The position numbers were made by a program, and so were the translations under genes. DNA of 64,000 nt, from positions 35,116,727-35,180,726 of the forward strand of contig CANTUZ010000001.1 of the NCBI GenBank assembly GCA_947846985.1, written 5' to 3'. Positions 24,146 through 36,599 of the stretch are shown here, piece by piece. Below the pieces are notes generated by a model. That model did not search any database. It was not told where the DNA came from and was given only the letters and a program-made list of their open reading frames with translations. The DNA comes from Fratercula arctica. Lineage: Eukaryota > Chordata > Aves > Charadriiformes > Alcidae. Each line of letters begins with the position of its first letter. The first letter of the stretch is position 1.

Positions 24146-24721
24146 GCATACCTTTAATGGGTGGTTTTGTTCATGTATATACACAATAACTCACTCACAG
24201 ACTGAATGCTTGTGTAGAATTTCATAGCTTCTTCCACAGAGTTATGAATATTTGAAAATGTATCTCTATCACAGAGGTGAACTTTTATTCTATGCATTGC
24301 CCTGATGATCAGCAATCACTGCAATGCAATGGAAATAGCATTTTTCCCCTGGAATGCTACCAACCAGAAATAATTTAATGTGTTATAAAGTGACTGAGGT
24401 ATCACAGATACTTGGAGGTGTTTTCCAGGAATCACTTCAATTTTACAGCAATTGTGATGTCATTTGCGGAAGGAACTTTCCCTACAAGCACAAGCAAATA
24501 GAGACACTGACCAATTAAGATTAGCAGCTGAAAATACTTAGATGCGTATATACATGTTCCTCTAGTCCACTGTGAATCCAGAGGTATCCAATGAAGATCC
24601 CAAACTGATTCACTATCAATATCACACTTCCAGCACTGAACATTAACTTCTAATCTGTTTTCTTAGAAGCAAAGTTGTTTGTTACAGAACTAAAAGGCTC
24701 ATTAAGTCAAGGAGTCCATCT

Positions 24722-24796
24722 TCCTGTCAGGACAGGAGTGTTCTCCAGAGTATACTCTACTCTGGAGAGTACGTACTACGTACATACTCAGAGTAT
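24722..24796. repeat. Cluster of four short palindromes
   Basis: Four inverted repeats in 75 bases: TCCTGTC/GACAGGA with a 2-base loop (24,722-24,737); CTCCAGAGTA/TACTCTGGAG with a 5-base loop (24,743-24,767); the perfect decamer AGTACGTACT (24,768-24,777); ATACTC/GAGTAT around one base (24,784-24,796). The second gives a 10-pair perfect stem. The last three share GAGTA/TACTC blocks, which suggests local duplication or template switching. No known RNA family or binding-site array is recognised. Confidence 0.75.
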
Positions 24797-27589
24797 ATTT
24801 TCTGGTGTTTGACCTGTGTAGATTTTGAACTTTCCACAGAAATAACATTGCAACTTTATTTCGGGAGACTGTCAGCTATGTAAGATATCTCATTACCCAA
24901 AACCCATATATGATTAATATTTTATTTAAATGTTTATATGCATATGTAAATATCACATTTTTTTCATGTATAGGCATAAAGGTAGCAGCAGAGAAATCAT
25001 TACAATAAGTAGGAAATATTTTAAATGTTTTTAGTGTGTTTAAATAGGAGATACTTTAGAACCTCTTAAAATCTTCAAGCTTATGTGCTGCAATGTGAAT
25101 ATATTATTGTTGATCTCTGTGGGTATGAATCCTTCATTCCATTTGAAATACTTTTGTATACACAACAAAATCCACTTACATCTACTTACACGTATCTTTT
25201 TGCATATGTTCAGAGATATATTTAGGTATTTATGGCACAGAGGAGGAAAAGGAAGGAAATTAAAGTTTTCTCTTAAATTTGAAATCAGAGTTAAAACAAG
25301 AATGCTTAGAACTTTTTGAAAAAAATAATTAATCTTTACTTCTTTATATGAGATCATTCTACTGGATGCCTGCCACTGTTTTGTCTATCTGGAGTTTTCT
25401 CAGATCTGTATTTCAGTGCAGGACAAATTACATTCAGTTGGCATTTTTAACTCCACTTTTTGCAGTCCTTGTTATGTTCCTTCTGTTTCAGAGGAGTCTT
25501 TGCTGAATTAAGACATATGACTGGATTCCCCTATCTTTTTCTGTAATGACATTCATAATTTCATAACGTTGTATGAAAACAAAAGTTGTACAGTGCTTAT
25601 CAATTTCTGTTCTGCAGACAATTTTGCATGACTCAGGTCTCCTTTGGAAACAGTTCAACCAGTTCCTTGCAGGAAACTCAGTAGGGCAGTTCACCTCAAC
25701 CAAAGTAAGTGCAGCAGCTTCAACTAGTATTAAAGCTAAGGCAGAATAGAATTAGAAGAGATTCAGAAGTGGAATTTGGCAGGTTGGTTGAACTTTTAAT
25801 TGAGCTTAAAGGTGAACTGTGAGGGGAAGAAAACCCACCCCACAACAACAAAAAAAAAGTGGAGCTCTTTACTCTTATTTTTTATTCTAAAAATATGTCA
25901 ACAAAGCCTCAAACTTTCATCATGCCTCCAATTTCTCCTCTCTCAGGTAACAGAATTTCTTCTCACTACTTCCTTGGGGACAGCAGAAAAAAAATCCTTG
26001 GAGGATTTGTGCAGTGCTAGCTGATGAGGCTTCATGAAGCTGTAATGTGAACATTAAAATTCTGGTCAGTGGAAATATGAAACCTTTATTCTGCAAATGT
26101 ATTGCTATAGGTAGGCAATCAGTCCCGCTGTGCTACTGCCTGTGACCCATGCTGAGTTTGCTCAGATGAGCAAGTGTGGTATAATTCAGGTGGCTTAACA
26201 AATTATTATCCCCTCCCAAAACTTACCACCCTGAGCAGAGAAGTCTCAGTACTCTTACTCTATTTCAATGCCAGGTGTAACAGGTTATTGTAAACTACCT
26301 TTGCACTTAGAAATTATTTCCCTAGATATGATTCAGCTGTAATGATAATGTCTGACATGTTATTTGAGTTACAGTCAAGACACAGTGTAATTTCGATGTG
26401 ACTATTCACTCTGACATGCAAGTGGATACAATATAAAAACTCTGAGAATACTTTGCAGGATTATGTTCCTTTAGCATTGACTCTGCTTAAAATCATCTGA
26501 GCAATCCACGTTCACAGCCATGGATACTCACAGAAAGAATATTTTAGGCTGGTGTGCCTGAGAGTACTTATGAGTATTTTATATGCTTTTTTGTAACATG
26601 GAAGATTTATTCATAACCATGTACTTAGTTTGAATTTAATGTCAAAAAATTAAGTATCAAATCAACTCCTTGCACCAAAATTTTAGCTGTAGGCAATTTA
26701 GTAAGATCTATACTTCAGAAATAGTCTTATTGACCCAGGAGAGGACAACCAACAGTTTTCTAAGGTACCCTAAAACGTCCCTAATCCTCCTTGTCTAATA
26801 CCTCTGCCTAAACTGCTGCTTTCTTCCCCTTGTGTTTATGAGAATAGTAGTGCCACTGACTATGCAAGCCATCATCTTTCTGGTTGTACGGGTGACATTT
26901 ATTTAAATGGAGGGAAGATATTGTAATGAGAAGACAATTCTATTTTAATTAAATTAGCTTACATTTCAAATGTGACATATCAGAAGTTGATACGATCCAA
27001 ACAAGAAATGCAGTCAAAAAAGTTACAGTCATTTCAGAAACAGTCCATCAAAAAAGCACAGTAAAAAACGAGAGTTCACAAATGTTGCCTGCTGAATTGT
27101 CTGCTCCTTGGTTTTGGATGGGGGTACTTTATAAGGTTCCCAATACTTGCAAGACTCATGCTAGCCCACGATTAATAGTTTTCAATGCTGTCTTTGAAAG
27201 CACTATTGATTCAGTAAGACAATCTAAAGTTATGGCATGTGCATAAAGAAAGGTCAGTTTTACACTAATTTTACTATCGCTCACTGTCATTCTGGAAACC
27301 ATTTAGGGTGGAGGCCTTCAGGTGCTAATAGAAGAGAGAAGAGGCAATTTTAGTATCTTGTGGGTCACCTCCTTTATGGTGATCTTTACTTGAACTCATA
27401 GATTTTCACGTTCAAAATAAATAGCTTTTCTTATAGAAGGCTGCACAGCCATGCAGAAATGTCAGCAGTTTTGCTGTGGCTTTTCCTATCCATTTCAGTT
27501 CCATGCATTATGAGGAAGCAAACCTGTTGAATTACTTATGAAAATAAATATTTTCAGAAATAAAGCTCTAATGGGGCTATCTTGTTGAT

Positions 27590-28020
27590 GATGCCAGGGC
27601 CATGGGGGCACTTATGGGCCTGACTGTCCCTGCCCACCCCCTGAGGGCTCCCCTGACCCTGCTACAGCCCAGGACCCCATGTCAGCCCCCCAGGGCCATC
27701 AGCCCCTGCCCCAACAATGCCACAGCATGGCCGGTCTCCAGCTCCCCACAGCCCTGCCCTGACCAGCCATGGACACCGCTGAGCCAGGCCCGCTCACGTG
27801 CCCACATCCTTGCCCAGCCTCATTGTGTCCCTGTCCCCATGGAAGCGCCTGATGCCTGGGGCTGGGGCTGCCCTGGTGCCCCTTGGCTGCCCTGCTCCTG
27901 ACTGAGATGGTGGGATGGGCACAGGCTGCCAGGTCCTGCACTGATGGCGAGCCTCCATGCGGAACCTTCCTAAGCACTTGGCCCCAGGGAGACCCTGGCC
28001 AGTGCTGCATCCTGACAGTT
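27590..28020. other. Isolated GC-rich island, CpG-poor
   Basis: About 430 bases rich in CCC, GGG, CAGCCC and CCTGCC, with sharp edges against A+T-rich flanks. CpG dinucleotides are few (under ten by eye), unlike a functional CpG-island promoter and more like a methylated, decaying repeat. Open frames on both strands reflect lack of stop codons in GC-rich DNA, and the predicted peptides are Pro/Ala-rich without a domain. It may be a dispersed avian repeat or LTR part that I cannot name, or a biased-gene-conversion hot spot. Confidence 0.55.
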
Positions 28021-30005
28021 GGATATTTCCACCATCACACCCACCCACTACTAAGAAATAAGCTTACAGGATATATTATTCTAACAAATAAAGCACTCTG
28101 GGGGCCGTTTGCTGGCTCTGAGGGCATGTGGTGTGGCCCTGCTGAGGTCTGTACAATTCAGCTGCCTCATCACCTGAAATGTGGTAGCTGTACCCAAATT
28201 GCCTGTTTAGAAATATTCCCCTTTGTTTCTGCTACCACCAAACCGTGTGTTGGTGTTGTCTGGGAGAGTGCTAACCAGCCTGGACCAAAGCTGCATGAGG
28301 AAAACTGCTGCCTTAAACACATTTTTATTCATGCATTAATATGAATGTGATAGTCTCGTTCTTGCTGGATATTAGAGCTGGATGCTCCTGAAGAAGGCAA
28401 TTAAAACAAATAAAGCTTACTAGCAATGAATGCCTAGTGCAGCTATGTAACTTTCAGCTTCAGAGGAAATCAACTGATGAGTTCCACAGTAATGGTGTTA
28501 AAAGGGAATTATGTGCTGAAGCTTATAACTAAGTGCAGTAAGAGTAACAAAAAATAGGGAAGAACAGAAACTTGTATCTCTCAGGCAAACTTCACCAGTC
28601 GATTCATGCAATCAGCTATGGATCTCCCAGCATGCTGTATTCCTACATAACTTTGAATGGGCTAACTAGTCTTTAGCTAAAGGCTTTTCTTTTCTTCCAG
28701 TCCTCAGGTGGAGCACTTCCAAAGCTTTCCTGTATCTACCATTACTTCCGTCATGATCTGTTTAGAGAATGAAAAACTATGGAAGGAACCAGAAAAAGGG
28801 TGACTGATGGAGGAAGACAAATGTCTGGACAGAGCTATAGGTAACACTTCTATGTCTCTGTGTCAGAAGTTTTATTACCTCCATTTCTGTAAGAAATCTA
28901 TCCTACATGCTGAAAGGAAAACAACAGAGAAGTACCGGATAGGTAAATCCTGCTTTCCAAAGATCTCAAAAAAGTTTCAAAAAACCCTAACCTTTCCAAA
29001 GCCAACATTTCTGTTAAAAATATATCCTCCTCTTTCTTTTACCTAAAAGGGATCCTCCCTAAAAGCCACTTGTAACTCCAGCCCACTCTTCCATGTGATA
29101 ACCCAGGAAAGCCCAGTGGGCAGGCTCTTGACAATTCTGTGGTTCTAATGCAATTACTGTTTGAGAACCAGAGAGAGACTCTGTCATCTGATATGTCAGC
29201 TTTCATTTGTAAGCAAGTATTTTGATGCTTAACTCACTGATCATCTTATTTGACATTTTGACTCAACCGGTGAATATTAAAGAAAGACGTCTGTTGAGGT
29301 GGGCAGAATATTGCTGTTAAAATATTTTAAAGAGGTTTAAAACTCCATTGTGGCTCTTCATGGTTTAGTTTAGGAGGTTATGGACATTGCTGATTTCCAG
29401 CCTGTTCTCAAGAAAATAGGACAGGTGATTCTTTCTGTCTTTCAAAGAAGAGAAAAAGCTGCAAAATTTATTTCCACTATAGCATATGAAATTATCAAAC
29501 AGAATCACAAGGCTATATGGCATCAATATGCAATATCTGTTATGATTCTTGGCAATTTGTCAATGTTCAAAAGACAAAGTAGGGAAGAAGCATTAGGTAT
29601 CACATGGACATATTTGAAAATAACTAAAATCTTTGTGGGAGTGCAATGTTCTTGCTCTTTTAGTGCAAAATCACAGGGTTCAAAGTTGAGATCTAGAAGC
29701 CTACCAAAGTCAGGCATTTGACAAGTGAGATGTTCTGCCAATATGCCAGAGCCTAAAAATGTGATTATCATCCATAAAGCTTTTCTGGAGGCTTATATAT
29801 ATTTTCGTGTTTTCACATAAGTTAACTGTTCAGCAAAGCATTATTGAAACTGAAAGAAAGTTAGCCCTGGAGTGCTGTGGGTGTTCAGACACTTTCTGCT
29901 TGGCTTTCAAATCTTTTCTCTTTTTAATTTAAGGAGGAAAATGGAAGCTGTCATTAATGGGAATATGCTTAGTGTGAGGAAATACTTTTTTATATATATG
30001 CAAGA
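28021..30005. other. No gene seen
   Basis: Open frames up to 113 codons (29,380-29,721) have no family resemblance. The frame at 27,883-28,344 is mostly a continuation out of the GC-rich island. No exon supported. Confidence 0.6.
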
Positions 30006-30163
30006 CGGATGGTTGAGTCACCCTCCCTGGAGGTATTTAAAAGACGTGTAGATGTGGCACTTACGGACATGGTTTAGTGGTGGACTTGTCAGTGATAGGT
30101 TTATGGTTGGACTTGATAATCTTAACTGTCTTTTCCATCCTAAATGATTCTATGATTCTATGA
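30006..30163 (+). mobile_element. CR1 LINE 3'-end fragment
   Basis: About 158 bases: the last ORF2 codons (block GGTTGAGTCACCCTCCCTGG, GTATTTAAAAGACGTGTAGA), the stop, GGTTTATGGTTGGACTTGAT, and the tail AATGATTCTATGATTCTATG. It resembles the subfamily of the copies at 11.0 and 38.2 kb. Extremely 5'-truncated. Confidence 0.93.
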
Positions 30164-31385
30164 GGTAGGTTACAATTGGACATGTGATGAGCCACCTCTG
30201 GGTGGAGACTGTCATCCTGAGCTTGCTTGACTTGTTAAGCAGGCTGGATTATGTATTACCACCCTTTACACTGTGTGAGGTTTGAAAACTTATTTTCCAA
30301 AGCAGACTGCTGTGATACAGCTGATATTTGATGTCACAATTTTAAAGCATTCTGCCAAGGAAAATTCAACAGCTAAAGTGATAATAAGTCTCCAGCTACT
30401 ATCTTCTGGTTTTGCATCCTTGCAACTCGAGGAAAAAAAAAAAAAAAAAAGTGATTAGTTCGTCTGACCAAAAAGGGGAGCCAGGAAGAAATCTACTTGA
30501 GCTGGAAAGTAAGAAAGGCAAATGGGGTTGCTTCCCACAGGGCTGTTTTCTAGAAGTTAGGGAGAAGACCACAAACTATTACTTTACATACCTTTTGACT
30601 ACAGAGAGGCACAGATTTTGAAATGCCTGGAAGCTTAGTTCTTTCCCTGAGCTGAAGCACAACCTATTCGTATCATTTTAACCACTGCATTGATTCCACA
30701 ATAACATTTTCTTACTGTGGTAGTATTTTAGGATTATGATTAGCATTTTTTTATACACACAGTCAGTATAAGAATGGATGCCTATTATAACTTTAAAATT
30801 TCCACAGCTATCTAAAACTTTGTCTTTGTGAAACTTCTAATGTAAATTTTAAAAGCTACTGTAACCATGGAGCTGTGATCATTCATGTTAGCCAAGGGCT
30901 ACTGCTTGGATAAAACTTAAAAAGAGGGCAAAACCCACTTCTAGTAAATTGTTTTAATATTTCTGTCAGAGGTGGGCAAATCATTCAGTAAGGTATGAAA
31001 TAACTGATATATAACAGAGCTCTGAATTCTACAAAGATTTGATTTATTTCTTAAAATCAGGAAAGTATTCCTATAAACAGTGTTAATTGTGTATGTGTAA
31101 ATGACTCTAGCTTTGAATCTAGTCATACTGATAGTTATTTTGGTGTGGCTTTAAACCTTTGAACCTTTGATTCTCTCCTGACTTGACATTTATGTTATAC
31201 GTTTGACAATTACATTACAGACTTCAGAATGAAATTGATAAAGACAATAAAGTTTTGATTTTGATTTCTTTTCACTCTGAAATCCTCTGCAACATTATGG
31301 AAACTAATCTTAGTCCTCGGGAGTTGGACTGTAAAATTAAAATTTCTAATAATAAGTTTAAATTCTTTGTGTTGAATAGATGAGT
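30164..31385. other. No gene seen
   Basis: A+T-rich spacer with a poly(A) run of 18 at 30,433-30,450. Frames there are of chance length. Confidence 0.6.
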
Positions 31386-31608
31386 GGCTCTATGAGTAGT
31401 ACTCCTTACGGGGCAATTCTGGGGCTAATGCTGTTTAACATCTTCATCAGTTAGATGGCCGACAGGATGGAGCGCACCATCGTCAAGTTCACACATGACA
31501 TAAAATTCGTGTGAGTAGTCATTACACTGCAAGGCAGGGCTGTCATTCTGAGGGGCTCTGAGAAGCTGGAGGAATGGGTTGACAGAAGCTCCATGAAGGT
31601 CAGCAAAG
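31386..31608 (+). mobile_element. CR1 LINE internal reverse-transcriptase fragment
   Basis: About 220 bases of ORF2 around reverse-transcriptase motifs B and C without the CR1 3' end. Blocks: GGGGCAATTCTGGGGCTAAT, CTGTTTAACATCTTCATCAG, GATGGAGCGCACCATCGTCA, GCTCCATGAAGGTCAGCAAA. Motif C reads FTHD where FADD is expected, and a TAG follows the LFNIFIS block, so it is non-functional. CR1 normally keeps its 3' end on insertion, so the missing tail implies a later deletion. Confidence 0.82.
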
Positions 31609-32305
31609 ACATATATTAATGATTACTTGATATATGACTATTTATGGGCCAATTCTAGTTTGAGATGCTTTTCTCCATTTCATTTCATTGGAAATTCAAT
31701 GGATATGTGTACAAATCCCACCTGTCTCAGATATTTATAAGGACAAACTTAGAGCTGTGTAAGAGCTTGACCTCTTTCATTTCTAAAACTTTAATTTTTT
31801 TAAAGATCTATAAATATGTAATTTTTCCTTTTTTTTCTTCTTTTTCTCCCCCCCCCCAGTTATTTATCGCATAGCGTTCATTAGCAACTTTTAGGCAAAC
31901 ATAGTGACACCTGTGCCTAAAATGAGAACTCCAAAGATTTCTTTATAATTAGAAACATACAAACCAACTTTCAGCTAGGATAAATTATCACTTCTCTATT
32001 CATGTGAACTGAGTTGCAGTGAATTTTACCCTGTACATGTTTCAAGGTCAGGAATTTGGATTTTTTTGGGTTCAGAAACTTTAAGATCGCGTTCCACTAC
32101 ATCTATAGTGATGCTATTATTTGAACGTGCTTCAAATCTTTTTCTAGTATATCACAGCAGTTCTTTAAATCCAAGAGTGACTACTTTCTTAATTTGGGAT
32201 GCAATTCACAGGAACAGCTGTGCTCAGGAGACTTATACCATTTTGACTCTTGGCAACAGCTGCCCTGTTAGTCTAATTAATTTTTCTAAAAGATAACCAT
32301 GAGCA
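31609..32305. other. No gene seen
   Basis: A+T-rich, with a ten-base C run at 31,848-31,857 after a pyrimidine-rich stretch. No exon recognised. Confidence 0.6.
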
Positions 32306-33045
32306 ATATGCAGCTTGATTTGTAAAGAATAGATCTTACCAGGCTTACTTTATTTGCTTCGTATTGCACAGAATTTTTCACTTTGTGAGTGAAGGGAAAT
32401 GGCAGATGCACTGTAGTTTGACTTTAGTAAAGCTTTCAAATCTTTTCCAAAATCTCACCCTCAGATTAATTTGTAGAGGCTCAGGTATAAATACGGATAC
32501 ACGGATTGAAAAGTGGTTGAAGAACGTTAAGTGGAGATTTTTGATAAGCAGCAAATAATAGGACACCAAGGTGGATTCTGCGAGGCTACCCAGAGGAGCT
32601 CCTGGGTCTGCATATCTTCCATAGTTCAGAGGTGGAAATCAACTGCAGAGAGTGCAAAGCCCGGATGACATTTAACCAAGACAGGCTGTGAAAGGTAAGG
32701 AGTTATGTTGATTTGGCAGTCTGAGGACAGAAAAATATAAGTTGATAACACAATTGAGCAGCAAATTAATAAATCAGGATAAATTAATTTCAAGATGTGG
32801 GTTCATTTTACAGCTCAGGAAGGTAAGAAGAGTCTGTGTATAGATTGTCTAATGCTATTCATGTGAAACATTGCCTAGAGGTCTGGACATTGTGTTAACA
32901 CACACATTCACAAGTTGAAGGACATTCAAAGACAGACAACAACAATTAGGACAAGGTGACAGGAACTGATTTATAATGAAACATTAATGGAGTTAAATAT
33001 TTTAGTTTTCATCAGTAGCAGCCATAGAAGAAGATTAATAAACTA
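32306..33045 (+). mobile_element. Ancient CR1/L3-like LINE copy
   Basis: A strongly diverged ORF2 stretch in the order expected for ancient amniote CR1 (L3-like): TTGATTTGTAAAGAATAGAT with CTTACCAGG (fingers/palm entry), the motif A region whose codons at 32,417-32,440 read FDFSKAFK (second aspartate of FDFSKAFD lost), GAAAAGTGGTTGAAGAACGT, then the post-catalytic segment with AGGTCTGGACATTGTG and ACATTCAAAGACAGACAACA, ending near AAGAAGATTAATAAACTAGA. Spacing shows internal deletions and all frames are broken. Divergence is far greater than in the ATTCTATG-tailed CR1s here, consistent with great age. Confidence 0.65.
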
Positions 33046-36000
33046 GAAATATTTGAACTGTAACCATAATCCTGAAATAAGAACGTCTTCAAAAATTTAG
33101 AATTTTATAGCTAATTTCTTGTCTGAAGTTTTGTCTCTAGTCCAGAGGAGGAACACGAGATAGAAGATTATTATTTATGGGAGCTTTCTAGTTATCTTCT
33201 CTTTTTGCAAACAAACTCTTTTTAATTTATATTTATGAACATAGGACTACGTGGATGCAAACAAAAAAAAATACTAATATGAGGTGAATTAGAGGGAAGT
33301 ACAAATTGAATTATATGAATTCAAAAATGTAATCTTTGTTAGTTACAGTTGTGAGCACAAACAAATTGCTTAGAAATGTAGCAGGTGAAATCTTATTTTT
33401 AATTTACATAAGCAAACACTTTAGAAGATTGCCTCCAACAGATGTGTGAAGTTTAGTCTTCCCTAAGATTAAATAAAATGCAAATATAGCCAGCTTTCAT
33501 CACATTCTGTAAACATTAAAATTAAGATAGCAGGAGCAGAAAAAATAGAATATTTATATTTTTGAGCACCTTCATTCTCAACAGCCTAGGATGAGTGGTA
33601 TCATGCCATCATGTGTCCTGCTTAAAGGACTTTTAAATATAAGAAGTATGGTAACTCTCAAGTTTAACTGAAATACGTTCTCTCTAGAGGATTCAATCAC
33701 CAGTTGATTTAATGTTGCCTATTTAATCATATTATAAACTACTTCAACAAGATGCTTGTGTAATTGCCTTCTTAGCAGAAAAGGATAAAAAGCACACCTT
33801 GCAATTTTGGTTGCATTAAACAGGATATTACAGTCCTGTGAACACCAAAGGGTTTGTCAGCATTTCCATTATCAACCCCTATTTTCAAGAATTAAAAACA
33901 TGGCCATAAAAGTATTCCACTGGATGAAAATTCCCATATAAAGTCTCATCCTGGGAACAAGCTTTCTGTCCTCCTCCTCTCCCTCCCGTGCTATTTCTTT
34001 TAATTTATAATGCAATTTTTTTTTTTTGTGGGACAAATCCAGATTTTCCTGTTCATCCCTATCTGCTATTTATTGCAGAGCAGCTCAAAGACAAATTTTT
34101 GCCTTTATAGATATCACTAAGTGTATGTGTATAGCTTGATGCTATTAATTTTTCTTATAAGGAAGCTGAAAAATTCAAGGGCATTTAGAGAAAGGTAAAA
34201 TAACTATATGTAGAAATAAATTGATTCAGAGTGTTGTTCAATAAGTTTACCTTTCTTAACCAGTAAGGACAAAACAAGTTATTCCTGTTTGAAAAAGGAA
34301 AATTATGGGAGCAAAAATCTCATATAATTCATTGTTTATTGGTTTATTGGTCTTGAATTCTCTTTTGCCTGGTAGCACAGTATAATGAATGCCTACTCTT
34401 GCTTGCTTCAGGTGTGTGAAATGGTTAAGATGATGATTACTGAAACATTTTTTATTAGAACACAAGGTTTTGTGTTGCAGTATTTATTTATTTAATTTCA
34501 TTTGTCACTTATTTCAATTATGCTCTTTTAGGGAAACAGGAGGGGGACTGAGATAGCAGTGAAGTGAGGACAGAAAGACAGAGAAGACAGTGATGACTCT
34601 TCAGAGACCCTGGAGAGAGCCTTCATTGAAGGAGACACCTCACATGCTTTGAGCCACTTCCAGGCCTGGAAGGAAGGAATCCATGAAACACTGAAAACAT
34701 TTTGTCAGCCGCTGGGGAAGATTTGGTTTTCATTGGCAAAATAAGGGTGGGAACTTCTATGTCTTTTATTTTACCTCAGAAGCAAATTGTCTTGTCAGAG
34801 TTTCTTTTTGTCAAATCTGCATTGTTATTAAAATATTAGTGCTTCCCTCTCCTGCCTTCTGGAAAGATCTCAGAAGAACTATAATATTCCTGGAATAACA
34901 TCCACTTGCTGTGGATGTGAGGATCCTATAACTCAATCAGATCCCATTGCATTTTCCTTTTCTTACATTCAGTAAATATATCTGACAAAGCTGTACTGCT
35001 TTTCCTCCTCAATACTTCTACAAAATGTAGCCGATTCCAGCTTACCCTTTCAGTAGTGAGTTACTTCCTTCTTTACTTCCTCTGAGATCTTTCTGCAGAC
35101 ACATTCCCCAGCCTACAGCTGGCTATGACAATAACTTAGAAGAGTTTGCAATGCTAAATGACCCTTGAAATCAATTCTATACAAAGGTCTTGAAAAAGAA
35201 GACAGCAAAACATCTTGGTTCTGCTTGTTTAGTTCCCAGCAGTCCATATAGGATGTACACAACTCTTGAACTGTTTTTCATGCTGTAAAGATGCTTTCAA
35301 CACTTCTAAGATCATCTTTGAACTAGTGTGTAAATATTGATTTAATGTAAAATGTCCTCAGTAAAAAATTACTTTACTGTATTCTCTAAATTCCTCTAAG
35401 ACCAAACAAGAGTTGAAGAATATCTTCTGTTCTCCCACTCTGCTCCAATTAAGTAAGAAAGTGTTTGGCTTTGGTAGAGACTTATGATCAAGTGCATATT
35501 CCAAGTTGATATTCTCATAACCATCTGAACAAAAGTGTAGGTCTCCACAGTTCTGCAGTCCCCACCCCACTGATTGCCTTGTCACTCTTCCTGATCCTTT
35601 ATTCCTTTCTTCCTTTTTTTCTTCCTTTTTCTTTTTGACTGATTCATTCAGTCTTATACTTGTGCCTTCTGTATGCTCAGATCCCAAACCCACTTTGGTC
35701 TGTTCTTGAAATTGTTCAAGGCCACTGACTTTTGTAATGCTCTATTCAAAAAATAAATTTTCTTTTAATTTAAGCAGAGGCATTTGTCCTACTTTTCTTC
35801 CCCTTCCAAGGCAAAACCTAACAGATGAAAACTGTTATCAGCTCATCTGAGTGGTGCAGATAGCTGTAATCTTGCTTATGATAGCCTCTGCATTCCTCTT
35901 TATGATAGCAAGAAACCGCCCAGCTCATGAAACAAGAAAATATTGCATGTAATCGTTGCTCTGACAGTCTGAATACGTAGACCCTGCCCATTCATACCTA

Positions 36001-36599
36001 GTGTAAGGTAAGGGGTCTGTCTTTTGTTTGATTCAGGTGTTTTGTTTTTTCAGGTCGTGGGGTTTTTTTTTGTGATTTGGGTTTTTTTGTTTTTTGGGTT
36101 TTTTGGGTTTTTTTTGTTTGTTTGTTTTTTTGTTTGTTTTTTCAGTTTGATTTTCTTGAATTTCCTGTTCTGTAATGAATTATAATACAGAGGTTTCTTG
36201 TTCTGGACAGTCCTACCAGCACTGCTCAAGCCTGTGATGTTTTTCCTCCTTGAGATTCATGGAGTTGCAGGTGGGAGCAAAGTATTGGGATACCCATGCA
36301 AGGAGAATCTAAGAATTGTTTTTTTCAGAGGAACAACTTGGTGCCAGTTTGCAATGACGTAGCTAGAGAATGATCAAGAGACATGCAAGAATGTTCATCC
36401 CTTAGACAAAGGAGAAACCAGTCTATGCCAGATTGGTAGTTTAACGGGAGGATGAACGTTTAACTGAGACCAGCATTCATGGGCAATAATACCAAAAAAG
36501 GCAAGAAATGAACAGGTAAAGTAAGGGGTTTAGGAGGGGTGATGGGGAGAAGTAAACAGAGGAGGAGCTAATGGAAGTAGTTTTAGGCGAATCCATTGT
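33046..36599. other. No gene seen
   Basis: A+T-rich sequence without recognisable exon or transposon. The minus-strand frame at 35,358-35,693 is lysine/glutamate-rich only because it crosses a pyrimidine tract. A G/T-rich tract lies at 36,059-36,146. Confidence 0.6.
36059..36146. repeat. T-rich tract with GGG runs
   Basis: Long T runs punctuated by GGGG (36,059-36,062) and GGG (36,079-36,081; 36,096-36,098; 36,105-36,107), followed by GTTTGTTTG units. Low-complexity DNA. Four G runs on one strand would permit a three-layer quadruplex in principle, although the loops are long. Confidence 0.75.

Larger units (their letters stand above)
22701..27589. other. No gene seen; A+T-rich sequence with palindrome cluster
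   Basis: No coding exon, RNA gene or transposon recognised. Structures noted are the poly(T) at 24,120-24,145 and the palindromes at 24,722-24,796. Frames at 25,040-25,357 (minus) and 25,083-25,319 (plus) overlap antisense and look random. Confidence 0.6.

Noticed and set aside
27602..28344. Proline/alanine-rich frames in the GC-rich island
   Set aside because: Open on both strands because GC-rich DNA lacks stops; no domain, no splice or promoter context. Kept only as a GC-rich island.
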